From assembly GCF_004138335.1 (NCBI RefSeq), contig NZ_RYFW01000001.1:248001-312000 (forward strand): DNA of 64,000 bases. Direction: 5' to 3'. The notes beneath the pieces were generated by a model. That model made no database searches, was not told the origin of the DNA, and saw only the letters and a program-made list of their open reading frames with translations. A program made the translations under genes and the position numbers. Below, piece after piece: positions 37,220-44,809 of this stretch. Position 1 is the first letter of the stretch, and each line of letters starts with the position of its first letter. Origin of the DNA: Peristeroidobacter agariperforans (GTDB lineage Bacteria > Pseudomonadota > Gammaproteobacteria > Steroidobacterales > Steroidobacteraceae).

Positions 37220-37834
37220 ATGAGCCACGCAGACTTGCGCCGCTACATCCGCACGTACGATCACGACCTGGATCCGCAACTGTGCCAGCAAATGATCGGC
37301 TCGTTCGCCGGGCTGGAGCGCTTCCAGATGCGCAACGGCCGCGGCGTGCGTAGAGGATTGGAGGACTCGGCCTGGACCGAGCTGAACGTCAGCCGGCTGT
37401 CGGACGCGGCCTTCCAGGGCATGTTCCGGGGGTTCATCGATCGGGCGCTGGAGCGCTACAACCGCGAGATCGAGCTGGCCCTGCCCATTCCCAACTCGCC
37501 GCTGTTCTCCAACCTGACCTTGAAGCGTTACCGCCCCGGGCAGCAGGAGCAGTTTCAGCTGCATTTCGATTCCATCAACCATGTGGCGAATCGTTATCTG
37601 GTGCTGCTGTGGTATCTGAACGATGTCGAGCAGGGCGGCGAAACGCGGTTCCCACAGTTGGACGTGACCATTCCGGCGCGCGCCGGCCGGCTGCTGATGT
37701 TTCCTCCGTACTGGATGTACCAGCACGAAGGCAGGCCACCGGTCTCGGGCGACAAGTACATCATTTCCACGTACCTGCTGTTCATCGATCCGAGTAATCC
37801 CAGCGCTGTAAATAAGTCCGTAGCTGAGGGATGA
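37220..37834 (+). CDS. Prolyl-4-hydroxylase-like 2OG-Fe(II) oxygenase
   Basis: 204 residues. HxD is at LHFDS (His115, Asp117), distal His169 in MYQHEG and the 2-oxoglutarate Lys179 in GDKYIIS, the standard order of prolyl-4-hydroxylase-type enzymes. The segment LVLLWYLNDVEQGGETRFPQ is the family's hallmark. Cytoplasmic by sequence. It is on the opposite strand from its neighbours, its start 20 bases from the TPR-hydroxylase start and its last 53 bases overlapping the 3' end of the TPR-sulfotransferase gene. Confidence 0.88.
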   Translation: MSHADLRRYIRTYDHDLDPQLCQQMIGSFAGLERFQMRNGRGVRRGLEDSAWTELNVSRLSDAAFQGMFRGFIDRALERYNREIELALPIPNSPLFSNLTLKRYRPGQQEQFQLHFDSINHVANRYLVLLWYLNDVEQGGETRFPQLDVTIPARAGRLLMFPPYWMYQHEGRPPVSGDKYIISTYLLFIDPSNPSAVNKSVAEG

Positions 37835-39602
37835 CCGGAGCGAGGTGCCGTTCGTAGGCACGCCAGCGTCCCACCGCCTTTTGATTCACCGGCTGCACGA
37901 CCTGCGAATAGCTCGGCGTGCTGATATATCCCTTGGCCCGCGCGTGTTCGGCCGGTGCGAGCATGCCGTCGTGCCAGGGCAATCGCAGGAATTCCGCGAT
38001 CTCACGCACGCCGCGCTCGAAGTCGGCCACGAAACTCTCGTAGCGAACTTCCAGCACGTGCGGCGCCAGCAGAGCCGACTGGCAATACCAGAAATCGAAC
38101 GAGCGCCGGTAGCCATCCGCCAGCGCCTGCAGGCTCGAACACAACATCACGAAATGCGGCGCGCGAAAGTGCTGCATGAAACAACTCAGCACCACGTCGC
38201 ACGGATGACGCACGGCCAGAATGATCGGCGCATTCGGAAACAGGCGCTTGATCGCCGGGAGGCGCAGCATGTTGAGCGGGTTCTTGTCGACCACTCGCTG
38301 GCCCGGTTCCAGCCTGATGCGCGTGCCTGCACGCTCGAAGTAGCGTGCACGGATCGCCGTCAGCTGCGGATCCGTGAGTTTGCCCAGTTCCTCCGGATAA
38401 CGGACGCCGGCCGCAACCATATCGTCGAGCGCCGCCTGGACGATCGGCTGTTCGTCCATGGATTTCAGTTGGGGGTGCGCGTCCAGTGTTTGTTCCAGCA
38501 GCGTCGTGCCGGAGCGTGGGAAAGCCACCACGAACACGGGGCTTTCCTCCAATGTCGGCGCGCTCGCCGTATCCCACTGCGCGATGTCCGCAGGATCGCA
38601 ACTCCAATTCGCGATTTCCCACGTCGGCTTACCACGCGCGACCGCCATCGGCGCAGTCAGCTGCAGATGCGCGACCTGCGATGCGTGCGCCTCGGTCAGC
38701 GCGGTAAACGCCTCGTCGTAGCGCTTTAAAGCATCCAACGACTTCGCGAGTGGAAACAATGCGAAGTGCTTGTCGTGAACTTGAGTGACGCCGGCGAGTG
38801 CGCGACGGAGCAATTCGACCGTCTGCTCGTGTTCGCCGACGCGTTGTGCGATTCGCGCCTGCGTCATCAGCATTTCATTGCCCAGCGACGCGGCGCGCGG
38901 ATGGCTCGAGATTCGCTCCATGAGCCGTTGCGCCTCCGGCAACCGATTGGTGCGCTCCATGATCTGCGCCAGCGTCAGCATCGCGTGCACGTCGATCTCG
39001 CTGGCGGCAAGCTTGGAGATCACCTGCTCGGCACGCTCGGTCTCGCCCAGATTCATCAACCGCTGCCCGACGTCGGCGAGCTGGTCCGGCGCAAGCTGTG
39101 AGAAATCGGTCCAGCCGCGGATGGCCGCCAGCGCCTCCTCGGTCTGCATCGACTCGTAACAAGCCTTGATGTACTCGGATCGGATCAAAGCATCGCCGGG
39201 CGCCAGGTCCAAAGCCTTTTTCAGCACCACGCGGGCGGACTCATAGTCGCGCCGGTCGATATGCGTCAGACCGACGTTGAAATAGAAGTCGGCGTCGGTG
39301 TAGCCCAATTCAGCGGCGCGCATGTAAGCCCGCAGCGCTTCTTCGTACTTGCCGGCGCCGCGACGGGCCGTGCCCAGGTTCATCCAATGCGCGCCCTCCC
39401 GGGGCAGGCGCCGGGTGAGATCGGCAAAGACGACCTCCGCCTCGGGATATCGCTCCTGCGCGTGCAGGATCGCTCCCAGCAAGCCCAGTGCATGGATGTG
39501 GCCGGGCTGCAGCCCGAGCAGCTGCCGGCACTGCGCTTCGGCCGCCGCCAGCTGATTCGCTTCGAACAGCTTCGCGGCCCGCTGCAGGAATGCTTCAGTC
39601 AT
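37782..39602 (-). CDS. TPR-sulfotransferase
   Basis: 606 residues. Residues 1-330 are tetratricopeptide repeats (for example EEALRAYMRAAELGYTDADF). Residues 350-606 are a PAPS sulfotransferase with VVAFPRSGTTLLEQTLDAHP (loop at about 362-367), a Glu in MDEQP in the position of the catalytic base of tyrosylprotein sulfotransferases, and ILAVRHPCDVVLSCF. An upstream in-frame ATG at 39656 is rejected because it lies beyond the receptor's terminator; the ATG at 39602 follows it. It lies downstream of the TonB-dependent receptor on the same strand. Confidence 0.9.
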   Translation of the reverse strand: MTEAFLQRAAKLFEANQLAAAEAQCRQLLGLQPGHIHALGLLGAILHAQERYPEAEVVFADLTRRLPREGAHWMNLGTARRGAGKYEEALRAYMRAAELGYTDADFYFNVGLTHIDRRDYESARVVLKKALDLAPGDALIRSEYIKACYESMQTEEALAAIRGWTDFSQLAPDQLADVGQRLMNLGETERAEQVISKLAASEIDVHAMLTLAQIMERTNRLPEAQRLMERISSHPRAASLGNEMLMTQARIAQRVGEHEQTVELLRRALAGVTQVHDKHFALFPLAKSLDALKRYDEAFTALTEAHASQVAHLQLTAPMAVARGKPTWEIANWSCDPADIAQWDTASAPTLEESPVFVVAFPRSGTTLLEQTLDAHPQLKSMDEQPIVQAALDDMVAAGVRYPEELGKLTDPQLTAIRARYFERAGTRIRLEPGQRVVDKNPLNMLRLPAIKRLFPNAPIILAVRHPCDVVLSCFMQHFRAPHFVMLCSSLQALADGYRRSFDFWYCQSALLAPHVLEVRYESFVADFERGVREIAEFLRLPWHDGMLAPAEHARAKGYISTPSYSQVVQPVNQKAVGRWRAYERHLAPVIPQLRTYLQRWDYSDR

Positions 39603-39620
39603 AGGGGACACACTACATAG

Positions 39621-39653
39621 AAAAAAGGCCGCGTGGCAGAGCCGCGCGGCCTT
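39621..39653 (-). terminator. Intrinsic terminator of TonB-dependent receptor gene 1
   Basis: On the minus strand AAGGCCGCG and CGCGGCCTT (39645-39653 with 39625-39633) form a 9-base-pair stem with an 11-base loop, followed by six T (39626-39621). It lies 46 bases past the receptor stop and 19 bases upstream of the TPR-sulfotransferase ATG, so read-through would set the ratio of receptor to enzyme. Confidence 0.85.
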
Positions 39654-39698
39654 CAATCGTCGCCGCCCGCTTGCGCAGGCGGCGAGTTCGATCAGTTA

Positions 39699-42605
39699 TC
39701 AGAACTTCTGCGTCACGCCGACGTACCAGCGACGACCCAGCAGGTCGTAGGTGGACACGTCCGTGTTCGCGTTGGTCACGTTGTTCTGGAACATGATCGG
39801 CGGGGTCTTGTCGCCGAGGTTGATACCGCCAACCTGCACCTTCGTGTCGGTCGGGAAGGTATAGCCGAACGTCGCATCGATGTAGGTCATCGAGCCGATG
39901 TCCAGCGGTCCCTCGTCCGTCAGGCCGCCATCCGGCCCGATGATCTCCAGGCTGTGGATGTAACGCAGCGACACCAGGCCGTCGAAGCCGCCCAGCGCCC
40001 AGCCGATGCCCATCAGACCGCGCCACTCGGCGTAGTTACCGAACTGACGGTCGAACGTGCCGGCGATCTCCACCGGAGTTGCGCCCGGCGCCGGGGTGTT
40101 CTCGTAGCTGTTGATACGAGTCACGTCCAACGAAATGTTGAACGAGCCCGCCGCGGTGTCACGCAGCGCGTACTTCACGCCGAAGTCGATACCGTCGGTC
40201 TCGAGGTTGCCGAGGTTGACGATCGGTTCGACGAACACCTGGTGCAAGCCGGCGTTGTTGCTGGTCTCGGGATAACGGAACTGCAGGCTGCAGAACTCCG
40301 GATTGCCGGTCTGCACGCACTGGTCGCTGGCGAAGTTCGGATCGAGCGGAGTGATCAGGTCGTCGATCTTGTACTTCCAGTAGTCGACGTTGATCGACAG
40401 GCCTTCGACGAACTGCGGGTCGTACACCACGCCGAAAGTGACCACGTCGCCGGTTTCCGGCTTCAGGTCCGGGCTGCCGACGATCAAGCCAGTGATCTGG
40501 CTGTTCGGCTGCGCGAAGGTACCGTCACGCGGCACGCCTTGGCAGGCCAGCGCCAGGTTCGGGTTGGCCGCCACGGCCGCATCGGTCAGGCGCGTGCAGG
40601 GATCGTTGAAGGTCGGCGAGTCCTGCGACGGCGCCTTCGACAAGTCGAGCAGCGTCGGAGCACGGAACACCTGCGCGTACGAGGCGCGGACCAGCAGGTC
40701 GCTGATCGGACGGTACTCGACCTTGAACTGGGCGTTGGTGTCGTCGCCGATGGTGTCGATCGAGTAATCCGAGTAGCGCACGCCGGCGGTCACGTTGAGC
40801 GCCTGCACGCCCGGCAGATCCTTCAGGATCGGCACGAAGAACTCGGTGTACAGCTCGCGCACGTTGTACTTGGCGTGCGAGTCGCCAGTACAGGTTTCCT
40901 GCGCCAGCAAGCACGACAGGAACAACGGCGGCTCGCCGCGGGTCAGCACGTCGGTTTCGAAGTCGGCGCGCTGAGTGCGGTATTCCGCGCCCACGGCCAT
41001 CAACACCGCGCCAGCGCCCGTGTCGAAGAGCTCGCCGTTGGCGTTGATCGAGTAGCCCTGGCTCTCGTACACGTAGTCAGTGCGGTAGTTGGTGGAGATG
41101 TCACGCAGCGCCTGGATCTGCACCGGATCTTCTACGTTGAAGATGTTGACCGGCGTACAGCCGGCGATGACGTTGCCCGGCGTACCGCAAACGATGTTGC
41201 CGCCGCCCGCGTCGAACGATGGGCCGAGCGCCTGCGCCAGCTGCGGTCCGAGCAGATAGCCGGAGATGTTGACGTTCTGGCCCATGTGACCGAGCTGAGC
41301 GCCGACGTCCCACTGCCAGGTGCTGTCGCCGATGTCGCCGCGCAGACCGAGGCTGCCGATCGTGCTTTCGGTTTCGGCTTCGCTGCGACGACTGCCGAGC
41401 GCTTCCAGGCGCGACTGCATGTTCGGGTTCACGCCCTCGACACCGCCGAACGCGAGGCCCTGGCCGGGGAAGAAGCGGTTACCGAACGGGTTGTAGTAGC
41501 TGTCCGCCGAAATGATGGTGTCATCGGCATTCGCATCGAACGGCAGCGATGCGAGGTTGAAGCCGGCCGTCGTGCGGCTGTAGAGCACTTCGCCGTACGC
41601 TTCCACCTTGTCGTTGATCTTGTAGTTCAACATCGTGAAGAAGTTGGCGCGCTCGGACGGCGTGATCAGCAGGTTGTACGGCTGATAGTTGTAGAAGTCG
41701 GAGCTGGCGAAGCAGTGATAGTTCGCGAGGTCCGGAGTCGCGCCGGACGCACCCGAGTTACGCGCGACGCTCGGGCTGGCGCCGCCGCAGCCAAGCGCAG
41801 CGGCCTGAGGGCTGCCCGCCGGCAAGCGAATACGACCGACGTTGGTGCGGCTCGAGCCGCCTTCGGTCACGACGCCGCCGTACAGGTACAACGCAGTGGC
41901 GGAGAATTCGCGGTCGGCCGCGGACACCGAGTCCTGCTTGTTGTAGTTCACGCCGAACATGACGCTCATGCGGTCGCCACTCGTGCCGAGCGTCAGGCTG
42001 GCGGACTGCCGCTCGCCATCGCTCTCGCCGGTCTGGCCGTATTCGACGTTGACTTCGGCGCCGTCGAAATTCTTCTTGGTGATGAAGTTCACCACGCCCG
42101 CGATCGCGTCGGAGCCGTACACGGCGCCCGCGCCTTCCTTCAACACTTCGACACGCTCGATCATGTTGATCGGGATCATGTTGATGTCGACGGCCGAGGT
42201 CGTGCCGTTCGCGCCGAGCACGTTGATACGACGGCCGTTCAACAGCACCAGGGTGCGCTGCGCACCGAGGCCGCGCAGCTCGACGTTCGATTCACCGGTA
42301 CCACCGCCGTTGTTCACTTGCGGGTTGGTGGCCGCGCCGGAGATTGCCGGCACGCGCATCATCAGATCGCCCATGGTCTGCACGCCAGTGTTGGCGATGG
42401 TGCTCGAATCCATGACGAACACCGGGCTCGCGGTTTCTTCGTCGACACGACGAATGCGCGAACCGGTGATCACCACTTCTTCAATAGGACGGGCAGCCGC
42501 GTCGGTTTCCTGGGCTACCGCTGGGACGGCCGTGACGGCCGAAGCCGCACTGGCCAGCAGCACGCAATGCACTGCGCGCCGAAGCGAGTTACTGGTCGAG
42601 ATCAT
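39699..42605 (-). CDS. TonB-dependent receptor 1
   Basis: 968 residues from the ATG at 42605, which has a strong GGAGGAG 7 bases upstream. Signal peptide ends AVAQE near residue 32. The plug domain begins at EEVVITGSRIRR (TonB-box-like region) and has NVELRGLGAQRTLVLLNGRR and GSDAIAGVVNFITKK; the barrel ends in an aromatic residue (GVTQKF). No STN signalling domain, so no sigma/anti-sigma control is predicted. The ligand is unknown. The family resembles the large receptors of Caulobacter and Xanthomonas. A 13-base upstream element and the leader motif are shared with receptor 2. Confidence 0.93.
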   Translation of the reverse strand: MISTSNSLRRAVHCVLLASAASAVTAVPAVAQETDAAARPIEEVVITGSRIRRVDEETASPVFVMDSSTIANTGVQTMGDLMMRVPAISGAATNPQVNNGGGTGESNVELRGLGAQRTLVLLNGRRINVLGANGTTSAVDINMIPINMIERVEVLKEGAGAVYGSDAIAGVVNFITKKNFDGAEVNVEYGQTGESDGERQSASLTLGTSGDRMSVMFGVNYNKQDSVSAADREFSATALYLYGGVVTEGGSSRTNVGRIRLPAGSPQAAALGCGGASPSVARNSGASGATPDLANYHCFASSDFYNYQPYNLLITPSERANFFTMLNYKINDKVEAYGEVLYSRTTAGFNLASLPFDANADDTIISADSYYNPFGNRFFPGQGLAFGGVEGVNPNMQSRLEALGSRRSEAETESTIGSLGLRGDIGDSTWQWDVGAQLGHMGQNVNISGYLLGPQLAQALGPSFDAGGGNIVCGTPGNVIAGCTPVNIFNVEDPVQIQALRDISTNYRTDYVYESQGYSINANGELFDTGAGAVLMAVGAEYRTQRADFETDVLTRGEPPLFLSCLLAQETCTGDSHAKYNVRELYTEFFVPILKDLPGVQALNVTAGVRYSDYSIDTIGDDTNAQFKVEYRPISDLLVRASYAQVFRAPTLLDLSKAPSQDSPTFNDPCTRLTDAAVAANPNLALACQGVPRDGTFAQPNSQITGLIVGSPDLKPETGDVVTFGVVYDPQFVEGLSINVDYWKYKIDDLITPLDPNFASDQCVQTGNPEFCSLQFRYPETSNNAGLHQVFVEPIVNLGNLETDGIDFGVKYALRDTAAGSFNISLDVTRINSYENTPAPGATPVEIAGTFDRQFGNYAEWRGLMGIGWALGGFDGLVSLRYIHSLEIIGPDGGLTDEGPLDIGSMTYIDATFGYTFPTDTKVQVGGINLGDKTPPIMFQNNVTNANTDVSTYDLLGRRWYVGVTQKF

Positions 42606-42724
42606 TTTTTCCGCTCCTCCTGCGAGGGATTGAAGGTCAACGGCATCAATTGCGCTGATCGCTTGTGATCGATACACAACAACTGCCGAGCGAGATCGGC
42701 GACAGCGCTGGTCCGAAGGGCGCG

Positions 42725-42760
42725 GAGCATACAACCGTTGCTTTCCTGTCAACAAGCGTA
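42725..42760 (-). promoter_or_regulatory. Putative promoter of TonB-dependent receptor 1
   Basis: On the minus strand TTGACA is followed after 15 bases by TATGCT within CGGTTGTATGCTC. This 13-mer (42725-42737) is identical upstream of receptor 2 (50478-50490). ACAAGCGT (42752-42759) is also shared. It would give a leader of about 115 bases. Confidence 0.5.
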
Positions 42761-42795
42761 TTTGCTGCGCCTCGCCCGAAAAGGGGGCTTGAAAA

Positions 42796-42815
42796 TCACC
42801 CACTTAAGTGGGTGA
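42796..42815. promoter_or_regulatory. Perfect 20-base palindrome upstream of receptor 1
   Basis: TCACCCACTTAAGTGGGTGA equals its own complement. It lies about 60 bases upstream of the putative receptor promoter, a position suited to a dimeric regulator. Its left half is part of a block (GGCTTGAAAATC, then CACTTAA) that recurs imperfectly at 42995-43017. Confidence 0.6.
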
Positions 42816-43356
42816 ATTGGAGCACGAAGTGATGAGTCTTGAACGCTCGTTGCGGCTTGACAACGGCGTGTGAGCGATTTATGCACGCCCCCTCGCGGCC
42901 ATTTCGGCTGTAGTTTTTTCAGCACGCAAAGCGATCGACTGGCGCCGGCGAGCTGCGCGAGGCACCGGTGCGGACACTCTGTCGCCCACACTACGGCTTG
43001 AAAAATCCAGCACTTGACTGCGATCAACGACAGTTGCCGAGCGCCGCTTCTGAACGCCTCGCTGCGACGCGTGATGCGGCTTGATCAGTGAACGCGTGAT
43101 GCAGCACTGCTTGCTGAAGCATAGAAAGCTGTCGCACGCGTTGCTCGTTTCGCGCTGACAGCAACGCAGCGCCATGCATGATCAGCCGGCGCCCCAAGCG
43201 CCGGAGCGTAACGCACGGGCGTACCGCTTTTTGTGTGGTTCAAGCGCCCGGGAACCGAATTTTTGCGATATGCGCGCGAACAACAATGGCGCGTCGATTG
43301 CGCGAATGTCAGTTGAAGATTACTGCGCGCGCGACGAAGATGGATTGACGGAGGAT

Positions 43357-43851
43357 ATGAATCAAATGCGCCGTTGCCTGCTCATCGGATTGTTGTTGTC
43401 GTGCTCGTTGTCCGCGTTCGCCGCCGAACCGGTCGACCTGCCTCCGGAAATTCTGACGTGCTCGCGCATTCAGCAGAACGGTGAACGGCTCGCCTGCTTC
43501 GATCGAGCGGTCGCATATTTGCAGCGGGGCGGCGAGCAGCTGCCACCGCCTTCCGCCGAGAGCAGCTTCGGATTGCAGACCGATGTCACTGAATCGCGCG
43601 CCGAAAAGGCGAGCTCGGAACAGAGCGAAGCAGCGCTCTCGTCAGTTACTGCGAGCGTCAGCGACGTGAGCGCCACGCGCGACGGTTTGAGAATCGCACT
43701 CGACAACGGTCAGACGTGGCGCCAGGTCACGGGCTCGACGGCTTTCGCGCCCAAAGCCGGCGACCGGGTCACCGTCCGGCGCGGCGCTTTCGGCTCCTTT
43801 TTGATGGACGTTCCCAACGGCCCGGCGCTACGGGTCCGGCGCATCAAGTAG
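43357..43851 (+). CDS. Small exported protein with C-x2-I-x5-RLxCFD motif
   Basis: 164 residues from the ATG at 43357; a second ATG at 43366 is equally possible because a GGAGG precedes both by 2 and 11 bases. Signal peptide CLLIGLLLSCSLSAFA, cleavage after AFA. The mature N-terminus has CSRIQQNGERLACFDRAV, a pattern found in periplasmic VasI-like and related small proteins. The C-terminal half reads as a small beta domain (GLRIALDNGQTWRQV, GDRVTVRRGAFGSFLM). Function unknown. Divergent from receptor 1. Confidence 0.75.
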   Translation: MNQMRRCLLIGLLLSCSLSAFAAEPVDLPPEILTCSRIQQNGERLACFDRAVAYLQRGGEQLPPPSAESSFGLQTDVTESRAEKASSEQSEAALSSVTASVSDVSATRDGLRIALDNGQTWRQVTGSTAFAPKAGDRVTVRRGAFGSFLMDVPNGPALRVRRIK

Positions 43852-43986
43852 GCGCTGTCATAACCTTCGATATGGTCCCTCGACCCGCTTGAGAAAATCG
43901 CCGGGCGCGGCTAATTTCACTGACGCAGTGGCATGAATTGATCAATACAGCGGCCTGACAATCGATCAGGGCAGGGAGCGAATTCG

Positions 43987-44337
43987 ATGCGTGCTATTAC
44001 GATTTATGCGGTCCTCGCAGTGACCCTGGCTGGTTGCGGCGCGCCCGCACCGAAGGAGAACCTGCCAGCGCCGGCGCCGGAGGCATTCGTACCGGCGAAC
44101 GTGGCTCCCGTCACGCCAACGGCCGAAGCCGCACCGCCGCCACAGTCAATCGCACAAGCGGCAGCCGACGACAACGAAGTCATCTGTCGCAGCGAGAAAC
44201 CGCTGGGCACTCGCATCGGCAAGCGCGTCTGCAAGACACGCGCTCAATTCAAGTTGGAGGAAGAAACCGCGCGGCGGATGATGAACGAGCGTGACAGGAA
44301 GGGTCACGGCTCGGTCGACCCGGTCATGGGCAATTAA
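43987..44337 (+). CDS. Small lipoprotein with CR-GTR-C motif
   Basis: 116 residues. Lipobox AVTLAGC with acylated Cys near position 18. After an Ala/Pro-rich spacer comes VICRSEKPLGTRIGKRVCKT, the same arrangement as in the secreted protein at 33661-34077. The rest is a charged helix (FKLEEETARRMMNERDRK). Function unknown. Ribosome site AGGGAGCG precedes the ATG. Converges on the lipoprotein gene at 44373. Confidence 0.75.
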   Translation: MRAITIYAVLAVTLAGCGAPAPKENLPAPAPEAFVPANVAPVTPTAEAAPPPQSIAQAAADDNEVICRSEKPLGTRIGKRVCKTRAQFKLEEETARRMMNERDRKGHGSVDPVMGN

Positions 44338-44372
44338 ATTCCTGACTCGAATCGTTTACTGGAGCGACCCGC

Positions 44373-44690
44373 TCAGCAGCCGTGGCGGGTCCGCTCACAA
44401 GGAGTCATCGTCACTGCCGGCAGCATGTGTAGTCCATCGCTGGTCGTGCTCTGAACGTAATCGGCAGTGGTCGGCTTGCCGTTGGCATCCAGGGTGCGGG
44501 CGATTCGCGAACCGCTGACGCGATACTTCTGCCAGGACGGCGTCCGATCTTTAGCCACCGCTCGCTTGGCCGGAGCAGCCTGAGCTTGGCTTGCGTCTGC
44601 CAGCCTCTGGCTGGGCGCATTCGCGCAGCCCAATAAAAGTGCCGACAGCATCAGGGCGCCACTTGCGCACACGACTTCGAGCTTGGCCAT
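44373..44690 (-). CDS. Small lipoprotein near the hydroxylase genes
   Basis: 105 residues from the ATG at 44690, chosen for the GGAG upstream and the lipobox LSALLLGC just after. The frame opens further upstream but without support. The mature part has WQKYRVSGSRIARTLDANGK and ends VTMTPCERTRHGC, so it shares the GSRI element with the other two small proteins but not the spacing of the cysteines. Function unknown. Last gene downstream of receptor 2 and two TPR-hydroxylases. Confidence 0.65.
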   Translation of the reverse strand: MAKLEVVCASGALMLSALLLGCANAPSQRLADASQAQAAPAKRAVAKDRTPSWQKYRVSGSRIARTLDANGKPTTADYVQSTTSDGLHMLPAVTMTPCERTRHGC

Positions 44691-44809
44691 GACACGACTC
44701 CGCAGCGGTGAAAGGCGCTTGGGACTATAGCCGAGAGCGCACCCGCCAGATATGTGACCCAGGGCCAATTTCGCTCACGAGGCCGCGCGCGAGCACGAAC
44801 GGCCACCAC

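Larger units (their letters stand above)
42606..43356. other. Non-coding region upstream of receptor 1
   Basis: About 750 bases between divergent genes without a convincing open frame. It contains the receptor leader, a promoter-like block at 42725-42760, a perfect 20-base palindrome (42796-42815) and two pairs of imperfect direct repeats (42662-42692 with 43013-43043; 42786-42807 with 42995-43017). The repeat and palindrome content suggests an extended regulatory region. Confidence 0.65.

Noticed and set aside
39603-39656. Upstream start of the TPR-sulfotransferase
   Set aside because: The added 18 residues would be coded by the intrinsic terminator of the receptor, and the ATG at 39602 gives the expected TPR start.
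39633-42668. Very long open frame on the plus strand opposite receptor 1
   Set aside because: It mirrors the receptor gene codon by codon because of the high GC third position, has no signal, ribosome site or recognisable domain, and overlaps the receptor almost entirely. The same applies to plus-strand frames opposite receptor 2 (47621-50185) and the RND gene (20727-22601).
42749-43027. Small minus-strand frame in the receptor 1 upstream region
   Set aside because: It overlaps the palindrome and repeat blocks, lacks a ribosome site and has no recognisable motif.
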